Shown: positions 1 to 11,400 of the stretch, one piece after another | How the letters are laid out: every line of letters starts with the position of its first letter | Position numbering within the stretch: position 1 is the first letter of the stretch | Origin: Burhinus oedicnemus | Taxonomy: Eukaryota > Chordata > Aves > Charadriiformes > Burhinidae | Length of the DNA: 64,000 bases | Direction: 5' to 3' | Assembly: GCA_008921705.1 (NCBI GenBank) | Contig: VFFE01007066.1 | Span: 137,534 to 201,533, forward strand | The notes under the pieces: model-generated | Told to the model about the DNA's origin: nothing | The model's database searches: none | The model's input: only the letters and a program-made list of their open reading frames with translations | Program-made: the position numbers and the translations under genes

Positions 1-3000
1 GTCCAAATCGCCAGTGCACCCTGAAGTGTGCCCGCATTCTACTGCCCCACGGAAGAAGGATGGAGAGTCTTTGTGTGCGTGTGAGCATGTGTTCCAGCAC
101 AGCACCCTTCACTTGCTATCAAGTAGGGTAGAGAGCAACACTGATGATCCACAACTCTTCTTTTTGGCTTGATTTTTTTTTGGTAACTATACAGATTTTG
201 CTTGCAAATGCAATAAACTCACATGTCCTTAAAAAATATGAGATACAGAGAGGAGGACTAAAGCTTGTTAGCTTATACTGAGGACTGACTAAAAACACCC
301 AATATGAATTCCACAAGCAAATTAACTGTGACACTTCTGTAAATCTAGAAAAGCTCCTGCCATATTCAAGCAATTTTTTAAAACATCGTATTTTAGTAAA
401 GTCAATTTAACTGCCATGTTCTTTTTTCTGATTTGCTTCCCATCACTACTGATTATCCAGATTTTTGCGTCTGAATCAGAGCTTTCTCATTGATCTGCTC
501 CTCTTACCCAATTATTCCTTTTACTATATCTTATATAACAGCAATCCATAGTACCTCCAGCTCTGGATAACAGATTTTCTGTTGAAGTCAGTGGAAAGCT
601 GACACACATTGAATTAAGCCAAAGCAGCAAGTTCATTATAAGGTGAAGCCAACAGACAGAAAAGGCTATATAATAGAAGCACGTGGCATTCATTTGTAGA
701 CACAACTAAAATACAGCTTTTTGCATAATGGGAAGGAAGTTCTGCCAACCTATGAGCACATTGTCCTAGTACAGGCTAATGATTGTAGATTGTTTAATTT
801 TGCTTATTACTATTTTTATGTTAATGCAGAAGAAGCATATACTTTTCGTATGTGTCTGTGAGAGCTAAAGGAGACATGTTTTCTTCCTGGAACTCAATTA
901 AAAGGAATACCATGCCTTAGACAAATGATAAAAATATTTTGGCCCATAGCATTAAACCTTCAAAATGTTTAGGTCTTGACGAATTCCCTTTTGATGTGTG
1001 TAAAAAGGGGTTATGGGGCCATGCTGCATCAAGAGTCTACAGATGATTCCTGACCTGAACACAACAGCATGGTAACTGTGTTTTATTTGAAATCTTATCC
1101 AAAACCTCTGTTTTAATAAAAGGAATTGTTGTCATTAATAAAAGCTTCCTTTGAGTTCATGGGTTTGGATCAAACTATAGTGACTTCTGTATCATGAAAT
1201 ATTTGTGTGTTGATAGAGCACCCAGTGACTTTGATTATCCGTAATATTGGCAGATGTTCCTTACTGACTTTGTGTTTCCGGAGTGCTGTGGAAAGTTCTG
1301 TTTTAGCAAAACATCCAATTCTTGAGTCAGGATTTAGCAACACTATTTTAGAATAACTGCAAATTTAAAATAAATGAAAATGCATTTACTTATATGGTAA
1401 GTGGGTGGATGAATATTTTGGTTTTAGAATTTTGTGATATTTTTTCCCATCATCTTGATCCCTCTGTAACCCAAGATAAGTATTTACTCAAATCTTATTT
1501 GGAGGGTTTTTCATTGTTTTGAGATAAGCTGCTTCATTCAGATTTAATGCCACAAGTTTCAAAATTTCCATTATGAGCAAGCCATTTGATTCTTCTATAA
1601 TTACAAGGATTTTACATATAACCATATATCGTATTAACAGCGGATTTCAGTGACAAACAAACCAAGGAATTCTTTTGCATTTGATGCTTGTTGTAGGAAC
1701 TCTAAATACATAATGGCCTCATTATTAAATAAAACAACTAGGTAAACATCATTTAGCTTGCGAGCAGACCATGTTTCATATGACACTTATCAGTCTGCAG
1801 TCTGGCTCTGCTTCACATTTTCTAAGAGTTTACCAAGACAAATATAAGAGCAAGTATACCTTGGCTTTCTCTGTACGATGAGTTTTAAAGCTGTGGAAAT
1901 GTTCTGGACAAGCTACCTATGCACCAGTCCACCAAGGTATCTATGCTTCTTTCTCCTTGCAGGTGACACAGTTGGTTTAGAGCAGTGTGTGGGATTGATG
2001 GTTTAGAGCTCAGCTATATTGGGTACCTGTTACAAAGATGCCTCTTCCTAAATTGGATTATTCCTATCATAATGACTTTACATTAAAAATTTAGTCCTGA
2101 GGCATCGTTTAGAATCGTATAAGCTGAAATGCTATTTAATGCACCTTAAATATGTTTCAGCCACATAACACTGACACGTACTTTGTTAACATCTGTACTC
2201 CTACAGCTATTTCCTCTACCTGGGACTGAGAGCACCTACTTAGGGAAGACCTTTATGATTAAAAAAATTATAGGGAAATATGGATGAAATTATATTTTAG
2301 TCAGTAGTACAGTCAGTTTTTCATGTACCCAGAGGTGAGATCACAGCCTTTTTGGGGTGCTACCCAAGTGATACAGCTAGAATGCTCCAGATTTCAGTGG
2401 CTCTGACTGATATAACAAAGTGTTTGGAAGGAGTAGAAGAGAGTCAGGATCTCCCTTTCCATTCTTGTAGCATTCTGCGAGCAGAGACCCAATTGTTCCG
2501 TGTTATGGATAGACACCTGGCAGCGCCATAGACTAACAAAAATGAACTCTGCAGGTCACTGCGGTTTCCAATAGTTTGCAACACAAAAAAGGCAGGAGAG
2601 GAAAAATCTGTAGTAGAGGTCATGGAAATTTCTTCAGAGCCTGTCTGCCTAATCATGTGTGCAGAGTTGCCTTGTCATGGTGGTTGAAGCTCAGGGAATT
2701 TTGCTCTTTTTAACTGCTGCATTTGTGAAACACGGAGCTGTGGAACTGTTCAAATAATGGATAGTTTGATTAATTTTGACTACCAGACTACGTAACAGAG
2801 TAGGACTTTCCTCATGTTGAAACACTAATTTTATTTTGTAAACTGGATTAACTGAACCTGAAACTATCTTGCCAGCTCCTATGAGAAGAGGTACTGACAC
2901 AGGAGATATTAAGTGCACCATGTTAGAGTTTCACCTTATTTTGCTAGCTAGGCATTGGGGAATGCAGACCTTTTGAGTGGGATGTATTCATGTCCTACCT

Positions 3001-4093
3001 GTGTGATCAAAGATAATGATGGACTATTAGACCTGAAGCAGAAAATGGTGACTAAGGCATAGGGACATCCTAAGAGTGATAGAAATCCTCCATTTGCAAG
3101 AGTAGTGGTCGGAATCTTCTGGCATTATGAGGTGCCCACACTGTCTCTAACCTTTATAGTGATTTGTCTCTTATGGGATTAAGTCCATCCCACTGCTTCT
3201 AGGGTCTCCAAACCTAACACTGTAGGTGAAATGAGCAGCACTGCAAACTACAGAGGCAATCCTCTGTGCTAGGACCTCCTTGTGTGCTACATGCCTCTTT
3301 AGTTCTTTTCTTTCATGGTAAGAAAGCATTGGACATTTCTCAGGAGACCTCTAGCAGTACTTTGGGACTGAGTCTTAACCCCTACCACACCAAAGGTCTT
3401 CCTGCTTGTTCACCCTATCTTTTTCTAGACTCTCTTAGATTATTTTGCTCTTAATTCTTTATTCAGAAGACTAACGAACAAGGCTAAGTCTCTGAAGTCT
3501 TGTATGCTTGCTGGGATCGGGCAGAACAGCTAGTCCTCTTCTCGTCTATTCTCCATGTCAGGATATCTGCTTTTTCACTGTTAGCATTTTTCCTATAGTT
3601 GTAGCACCTTGCCCTGTGGATAACTGCAAGGAAAGTGGTTAGATTTCTTTTCCTTGTTGTCCTTCACTGAGGCTCTGAACAAACGCAGAAGTTGGTCCCT
3701 GTGCGCACTGCAAAACTTTCATTGTGTCTTGTTTTCTATCATATACAAAGCATACCAACAATTCAGTGTTCTGGGGATCTGCATTTCACTAGGATTCATT
3801 CGTATACCATGAAGGACTATAAAAGGAACAGAGACTTAGATTTTTATTTTTCTTTTATTGGATAAAATCCCTAATAAAATATTATTGAAAATACTGATTT
3901 TAATACAGGAGTAAATTTATTGGAGACTTTGGAGATGCACTAATATAGAACAGGTGGGAGTGAAAGGCGAATCCGTTTTCTGATAGTATTCCTGAGCTTT
4001 TTCTTTTTTGCCTATGTGGTACAACTGCCTGATGCTACTATACTGTCAAATTGGTATAGTATTTATATTCACACTGTAGTATTTATCTGCAGT
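1..4093. other. unassigned AT-rich DNA, no gene seen
   Basis: No recognisable gene, repeat family or RNA gene. Open frames are all under about 80 codons and look like chance. Composition is AT-rich and even. It could be intronic or intergenic. Confidence 0.6.
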
Positions 4094-4222
4094 TGTTGTG
4101 GTATAGCCCTAGTAGGCAGCTCAGCACCACAGAGCTGTTTGCTCACTGCCCCCCTCCCCGTGGGATGGGGGAGAGAATGGGAAGGGTAAAAGTGAGAAAA
4201 GTCATGGGTTGAGGTAAAGAAC
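4094..4222 (-). mobile_element. 3' part of an avian ERV LTR
   Basis: Read on the minus strand this ends in CAACA, the TG...CA-type terminus of a retroviral LTR. Its interior (GGGATGGGGGAGAGAAT at 4162-4178 on the plus strand, then GTAAAAGTGAGAAAA and GGGTTGAGGTAAAG) matches an ERV LTR family common in bird genomes that I recognise by its wording. Similarity stops at about 4222, so the rest of the LTR is missing or too diverged. No internal retroviral genes are nearby. The sense strand is taken as minus because related LTRs begin TGTCCTGGTTT on that strand. Family recognition is from memory, not from a search. Confidence 0.7.
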
Positions 4223-5609
4223 ATCACAACAGTATAGATGGCGTCTTCCTTCTGATACACCCTTCTTTCTCTAACACCCTGGACCAGTTTTTGTGCTTGC
4301 CCTGTGATAGATGAGGAGCCATCCCACACGTTATTTGGCTCTGTACCTTGAAACAGAGATTTCTGAAAGTGCCTAAATGAAGACGCATGACTTTTGATGG
4401 GAAATCTGAGGGACCAAGAACTTTTTTTTTTTCCACAGTGATTTTTCTTTCATGACTGTTGCTGATTGCCAAGAACTGGATGACAAAAGATGTGATTTGC
4501 CAACCACAAATATAACATCCTTGTACCAATGAACTCTAAAGTAATATATTTCAACAAATACATAAGGAAGCAGTATGTTGTTTGTACCATAGCAAGATGT
4601 TTCTGCTTCTTCCAAAAGTGGAATTTTTGAGGGAGTTTTTCTCTAAAGACATATTAAATTTCTGGAAGTTCTAAAAGAAAAGGAAACTTTTGGGAAAATA
4701 TTTTAATTTTTTACCTATGGGTGCACACAAGAAATTTTCACTAACCAGCTTCTGCAAGATGATTTAATCCCCAGATAAACTTCTTATGTCCTCTAGCGGA
4801 GGTTTTTGCTAGACTACAAAAATCTTCCTAGAATGTCAAGCAGAAAAGTGAATAAACTTATAATAAAACCTTTTTTGGCCATGTGTGAGAGGAAAAATCC
4901 AAAAAATGTGGTTTTTCTGTTTCCTATTTGATTGCTAGTAATGTATTTTTTTGGATCATCTTTGAATTGCTCATAATCCGGTTTTGTAACTGCTTCTTTT
5001 TAAGAAAATGGAACTTTCCTCTCTTGGATTTCCTTGAAGAATTCTCTCCTCATTGCAAAGCTGATGTACATTACCTTATACACACTTCATCTGAAATGTT
5101 ATTCAGAGTACTGCGAAACTAATCTCTGTCTCTGTTTTATGCAGCAGTTCGACAACTAGTAAGTTTAATAAACAGTTTGGAAAGGTGCAAAGCGATGTTA
5201 GTTTCTTAGAAGAGGTATGTTTTGCATGAAAAGGGAGAGTGAAATGAGTATTTTTGCATATCTTTGGGACTTGAGAATGAAATGTAATGCACTAACATGA
5301 TCTCAGTGATGTGAGTTAGATTTAATATGCCTTGGAATGTTGTAATGCTGTTGTACTCCAAAGTGGGATCCTAGGAATAGGCTGCAGAGTCATAAAAGTC
5401 CCACGGTCTCTCTTGGTCAGAAGGGAAAATGCAAGCGAAATAAAGTGGGAATGATTCAAGAGTCCTGGATCTTGTACTGGAGCCTAGGCTGGTGACAAAT
5501 GGAGAAGAGCTGTGATGGTGTCTTTTAATAGATCAAATGATATATTTTGGGGGAAAAGAATAGACTAGCTTTGGGGAAAACAAACTTCTCTTCACATTTG
5601 AGCTAGATG
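4223..5609. other. unassigned DNA, no gene seen
   Basis: Open frames of 80-100 codons on the minus strand at 4224-4615 partly overlap the LTR fragment and show no recognisable domain. The rest is AT-rich with nothing identifiable. Confidence 0.55.
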
Positions 5610-7488
5610 ATCACAGAATCACAGAATCACAGGGGTTGGAAGGGACCTCTGGAGATCATCTAGTCCAACCGCCCTGCCAGAGCAGAGTCACCTAGACCAG
5701 GTTGCACAGGATGGCGTCCAGGTGGGTTTTGAATATCTCCAGAGCTGGAGACTCCACCACCTCTGTGGCAGCCTGTTCCAGTGCTCTGCCACCCTTGAAG
5801 TCAAGAAGTTCCTCCTCATGTTTAGATGGAACTTCCTATGTTCAAGTGTGTACCCATTACCTCTTGTCCTATCACTGGGCACCACTGAAAAAAGACTGGT
5901 CCCATCCTCCTGTCACCCTCCCTTTAAGTATTTATAAGCGTTGATGAGATCCCCTCTGAGCCTTCTCTTCTCCAGACTAAAAAGACCCAAGTCCCTCAGC
6001 CTTTCCTCCTAAGAAAGATGTTCCAGTCCCCTAATCATCTTTGTAGCTCTCTGCTGTACCCTCTCCAGCAGTTTCTTGTCCTTCTTGAAGTGGGGAGCCC
6101 AGAACTGGGCACACTACTCCAGATGAGGCCTCACTAGGGCAGAGTAGAGGGGGAGGATAATCTCCCGTGACCTGCTTGCCACACACCTCTTAATGCACCC
6201 CAGGATGCCATTGGCCTTCTTGGCCACAAGGGCACATTGGTGGCTCATGGTCATCCTGTTGTCCACCAGGACTCCCAGGTCCCTCTCCACCAAGATGCTT
6301 TCCAGCAGGTCAGCCCCTAACCTGTACTGGTGCATGGGGTTATTCCTCCCCAAGTGCAGTACCTTACACTTGCCCTTGTTGAACTTCATTAGGTTTCCCT
6401 CTGTTCAACTCTCTAGCCTGTCCAGGTCACCCTGAATGGCAGCACAGCCTTCCGGTGTGTCAGCCACCCCTCCCAGTTTTGTGTCATCAGCAAACTTGCT
6501 GATGGTGCACTCTGTCCCTTCATCCAGGTCATTGATGAATATGTTGAACAGGACTGGGCCCAGTACTGACCCCTGGGGAACAGCACTTGTCACAGACCTC
6601 CAACTAGACTCTGTGCCACTAATCACAACTCTCTGAGCTCTATCTGCCAGCCAGTTTTCAATCCACCCCACCGTCCATTCATCCAACCCACACTTCCTAA
6701 GCTTGCCTATGAGGATGCTGTAGGAGACAGTGTCAAGTAGACAGCATCCACTGCCCTCCCCTCGTCTATTTATCCAGTCACGCCATCATAGAAGGCTATC
6801 AGATTAGTCAGACATGACTTCCCCTTGGTGAATCCATGTTGGCTACTTCTGATAACCTTCTTTTCCTCCAGATGCTTTGAGATGACACTCAGAACGAGCT
6901 GTTCCATCATCTTTCCACGGATTGAGGTGAGGCTGACTGGCCTGTAGTTTCCCAGGTCTTCCTTCTTGCCCTTTTTGAAGACTGGAGTGACATTTCCTCC
7001 AGTCCTCAGGCACCTTGCCTGTTCTCCAGGACTTTTCAAAGATGATGGAGAGCAGCCCAGCAATGACTTCTGCCAGCTCCCTCAGCACTCACGGGTGCAT
7101 CCCATCAGGACCCTTGGACTTGTGGATATCCATTTTACTTAACTGATCTCTAACTTGTTCCTCCTCAACCAAGGGAAAGTCCTCCTTCCTCCAGACTTCC
7201 TCTGTTACCTGTAAAGGTACCTCCCAAGGGCTGGCCTGAGCAGTGAAGACTGAAGCAAAGAAGGCATTCAGTAATTCTACCTTCTCTGCATCATCTGTCA
7301 CCATGGCCCCTGTCTCATCCAATAGCAGGCCCACATTTTCTCTAGTTTTCCTTTTGCTTCTGATGTATTTGAAGAAACCCTTCCTGTTGACCTTGACATC
7401 CCTTGCCAGATTTAATTTCAAGGAGGCCTTGGCTTTCCTCATTTCATCCCTGCATACTCTGGCAGCATTCTTGTAACCTTCCCAAGTG
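5610..7488 (-). mobile_element. CR1 LINE copy A, 5'-truncated
   Basis: Minus-strand chicken-repeat-1 (CR1) non-LTR retrotransposon. Its 3' end, at low coordinates, is the characteristic octamer repeat (TCACAGAATCACAGAATCAC on the plus strand, 5611-5630) followed by the conserved 3' UTR. Homology runs about 1.88 kb to around 7488, where it stops in the linker between endonuclease and reverse transcriptase, so the 5' UTR, ORF1 and endonuclease are absent. Such 5' truncation is typical of target-primed reverse transcription. The first 419 bases match copy E (40385-40803) closely, so both belong to the same subfamily. Confidence 0.95.
5688..7488 (-). pseudogene. CR1 ORF2 reverse transcriptase remnant (copy A)
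   Basis: Broken remains of the CR1 ORF2 polyprotein, which in intact elements has an endonuclease and a reverse transcriptase (RT) that copy the element at the nicked target. In minus-strand order, pieces lie at 7442-7089 (linker ending KGPDGMHP), 7063-6770 (NYRPVSLTS, then [14 protein letters not shown]), 6686-6405 ([19 protein letters not shown] and the catalytic FADD), 6389-6114 ([15 protein letters not shown]) and 5885-5688 (C-terminal end). Frameshifts and stops separate them. RT motif A is missing: near 6735 the reading jumps from a VYL-like triplet to DTVS, losing roughly 18-20 bases that normally encode DFSKAF. The FADD motif survives, but without motif A the enzyme would be dead. Confidence 0.9.
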
Positions 7489-8316
7489 GGAATAAGTAAA
7501 CCCCAAGCACAATGCAGTTTCTGAGTTTAGCTCTGCATCCAACTCTGTTGGGTACTTTTCAGTTCTTGCCTCGCTGGTGCCTTTATTGCAGGGATGAACA
7601 TTTTAACTGAATGTTTTTGAACCTACAGCCAGTGTCATGTGTCTTGACTTTAGTAAGGCAGGAGAGGGCTTGTCTGCAGATGCTAACTCCAGTGTTTACG
7701 AAACAACTGCTTATGTCCTTTAGAAATGCTTCAGGTGCATAGGAGTTCTTTATCATAGCAAAATATGAGCATTACCAATCAATTTATTCAACATTTTTGT
7801 CTCAGCAATGAGTTTGTTCTTCTGTACTAAGAATTTCCTAAGATCTTCTCTACTAACATTTCCTAAGAAAGTGAGTTTTACTGAGGTCAGTCCTGAAAGC
7901 TTTTAGAAAAGAGAAAATGTGTAAATATGCATTAAGTGTAATTGGACTTTTTAACCTTTATTTTGCAAAACAGACCAGCTAGACACTAGATGTGTATTAT
8001 TTGATTAAAATCTTCCTCTTCAGCTATTCACTCTTACTGTTTCTTGAATGCTCTGGTAACAACTTGTTAGGAATTTAACATCATTGTTACTTAATTTATG
8101 TGTATGTGTAGGTAATGATGCTATTTAAACTGACCTGGGAAAGTTTTCATTCCAGTTCAGTGAGGTGAATGCACCTCAGACAGCATTAAACATCCAATCT
8201 GTGTTTGCAGCAAGGCACTCAGCTGCGTAAGCTATTTGTTATTATAGGCATTCCACGACGCCTGTCACCGCAAGTTGTGAAGGCCCTAAGAAACATAAGT
8301 GATACAGAAACTTTAA
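7489..8316. other. unassigned DNA, no gene seen
   Basis: Unique-looking AT-rich sequence between CR1 copy A and the MIR core. No open frame of note. Confidence 0.6.
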
Positions 8317-8400
8317 TGCCATTTTACAAGAAGGGAGAGTGAGGCCAAGGGGCTAAATGACTTATCCAAGTGCTACAGAGTGAGGAACCCAAATTTGCTC
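8317..8400 (+). repeat. MIR / CORE-SINE core remnant
   Basis: The stretch from CCATTTTACAAG at 8319, through GTGAGGCCAAGGGGCTAAA to ATGACTTATCCAAG, follows the MIR core order: CCATTTTACAGATGAGG, then CTGAGGCACAGAGAGG, TTAAGTGACTTGCCCAAGG and an acid-rich tail. Divergence is large, as expected for an ancient amniote SINE. The tRNA-derived head and the LINE-like tail are not clear. The match is by eye against a remembered consensus. Confidence 0.6.
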
Positions 8401-11400
8401 TTTAACCAAAAGTAGAATCTGGTGGCACTGCCTTGCATTTAGAGGGTAGCAGCATCTTGCACCTCCAAAATTGCATGTGTTCATTGAATTCCTGGATGCA
8501 TTTTGAACGCCACTGGCAGCTCTTCTGTTGACAGCAAAGGACGCATATGGGATGAAGCACAATATAGCTGCTTCATCATGAAAGCCCCTGCTTGCTTGCT
8601 CGTGGTCCAAGTTATCCTCTCTATGAAGTGGATTGGTGTTGCAGAGGGTGGGAAAAGCTTGTCAGATCTTGACATGACACCTGTGCAGATAGCCTGAATT
8701 GTGCTGCATTTGATCGCACTTTCAACAACAGATGGCAAATCCCAGGGGCACATCTGTGATATACTCTACATTTCAATGTTTTGTTTATGCATGTACATCT
8801 CTGAAGTCTCCCATATTTACTTTGATTTTGTTATAATCTTACTTTTACTTCTACTTATATATTGACAATAAAGAGGGAATTGGAAATGGTTAAGAGCTGC
8901 AGTTTAGAATGTGCGTGCTTAAATTACATAAGGAGTTGGAGTATTAAGTCTCCATTTCCATATCCAAAGTCTATATGGTATGTCAGGTGCACGCAAAGAA
9001 CATCTTTACTTTTGTTGTTTGATATGTTAAATATATACCATACATCTCAACTCAGCTATACTTTCAGCATGCAGCAGACTCTACAAATGTATTTGGGTTA
9101 CACTCGTCCAGTTGGAATAACTTTTGGGGCACCAAATATCAAGAACATTCTTTTCAGATTATTGCTCTCTCTTTCTCTAAGGTGCTACTTGGAGGGAGCT
9201 GCTTGTAGTCCTTGGTTAGACTCGATTAGTACCAGCCTGCTTTCCATGTGCCAAAGCTAGTACTCAAATCACTGACCTGTTCCTTCTGAATAAGGAACAG
9301 GAACGCAGTCACCATGATAGCTACCAACATCGCCATGTTTCTGGGTGAGCTCACTCTCCTTTGCTCCGAAGTAAATACTTTTTCTTGTTGAAGAGATGAG
9401 GCTCCTCAGAGTGGTGTTTGTTTGGCTCACCCAAGAGACATGTCCTTGAGCACCAAGTCAGTGGCTGGGGCAGATGCAGCACTGAGTGGTTGTTCTTGTG
9501 CTGCCCAAGAATTCCTCCAGCAGCACTGGTCCCAGAAACAGAAGCAAAAGGGCTTCATTTAACATGTTAATTGGGTTCCAGATGGGGCAAACAGTGAACT
9601 GGGACTGACAGAGAGAAATGGGCAAATAACACTTAGATTTTTATTATGGGAACCCCTGCCTACACTGTTTGCTTTCTGAGAATAGTCCAGCCAATGAGGT
9701 GTGAACATTCAGCAAAATAGGAAACTTCAACAAAATAATTCAATTTTTTGTGAAAATTTTGAGCTTATTGTTTTTAGCATGGTACAAGAAATAATTCCAA
9801 GGATTATGCAGCTCTGACTAACGTATTTTGAATGTGCAAGCTTTCAAGAAACTGCTTTAGAAGTTATTTGACAGTATATAATGTGACAGTTTTGGAATGG
9901 AAAGAAGTCCTAAATGCATGGAATAGATTATTCATTAGCCATTACTCACCTACTTCTATTAGGTGACTGTTGGTCATTCCCATTAAAGCTCTGGATTTCT
10001 CAGGCAGACCTGGCAAGCTTCCTTGGTGTACGTGGTAAATGAAGCTAATTGCATTGCCTGTTGGCTGGTTTGTTTTCCAGACTGCATAAATACCTTTGAG
10101 TTTAAAGGCAATATTGAAGTAAACATTTGTGCTGCTCTTAAATACCATTGTGGCACCAGCGAAATACTTCACACTTTAGCACTGGCCATCTGTGGACTTG
10201 AGGTTTTCTTTTTTTTTTTTTCAGTTGATTGTGCTTTAGAGCACAGACTTGCTGAGTGATAACTCTTGAAGTAAGTACATCTGCAAGGTTGGGTTTAACC
10301 CACTCTCCTCCTGACACGCAACCCTGGGTTTTTGTTGTGGTTTTTGTTTTTTTTTTCCAAATAACTGCTCAGCATCTGGGCAGATATCCATAGTGGAGCT
10401 GTGCTCTGTGTCCCCTGAGCTTTTTCTTAGTGCAACTTCTAGAAGCCAGAGGGTTTGGAGAGAGTGGGTTACGGGAGTGGGGGTTGGACTCATGCAAGGA
10501 TGGTTCATACAAGCCAGCACCATTCAACCGTTGCAGCTACTGCCATGCAGCTGAGACACTGTGACTAAATGAGGGGGGAGAAGATAAAATCAGATCTGTA
10601 CCTACAGATGGACTTTTCTTGGAGGAGCTTCATTATGTCTATTTTTGGCTTGAGAGCCCACTGACACTACTAACAAGCTAGTGCAGGAAACTCAGCCTGA
10701 AACTCAAAGCGCAGCAAGTGGCTGTCTCAGTCCTCAGCAACTGCCAGAAGCTCACCGGGTGGGTACCAGCAGGTTAATATTCAGGCTTTTGTCACAGAGC
10801 TGTTCAGTGGTACATCTCTATAAAGTTTAAGAGGTAGGTCACAAACCTTAGGATACTTTTTTATGATGCTTAAACTGTGCTGACGCTCTTCGTGGGACCA
10901 TAGAGATGTGTCTTTCCATTCTGCTCCAAGACCTGGTTGATCATTGTTTGCTCACTCATATTGGCTTGCAGGAGCCTGATGTCTTAAGAGACTTCATAGT
11001 CCATCTCCTTCAGGAAGTAGAACATGGGCTTTCATGGCTACTTGCTGTGTCAATGATGAGATTTCCACGGACGTTTTTCGGTGATCTTTTTTTACCACCT
11101 GCTTTGGTGCCCACTTGAACTATTTACTGGTCTCTTAGATTTGGAGGATGGACTTATTTCACTGGATTAAACAGCTGCTCAGTAATGGGGAAATGTGCAT
11201 GTTGAGAGCTCTAAAGAGTGGAAAAATTTCTCCTGAAGAGGCTGGGGAGTGCAGAGCAATCTTACTCTAATATTTTTCTGTGAGGGAAAGGTCTCTTTTT
11301 CCACCAGTGATGGACAGGAGGTAGAAGAACAGAGGCTGAGAACATAATAGTAGCCAGAAGAAACTGCTCTGCAGACCATATCAAATTGGGCATCAGAAAA

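Noticed and set aside
5702..5944. plus-strand frames over CR1 copy A (also 6193-6636 and 7243-7476)
   Set aside because: Antisense to the CR1 coding strand; the same wording recurs in copy E, so it reflects the repeat, not a gene.
8362..8753. two overlapping minus-strand frames as a transposase remnant
   Set aside because: No recognisable catalytic or DNA-binding motif; the first frame overlaps the MIR core.
10209..10260. T13-CAG as a splice acceptor
   Set aside because: No convincing open exon or donor follows.
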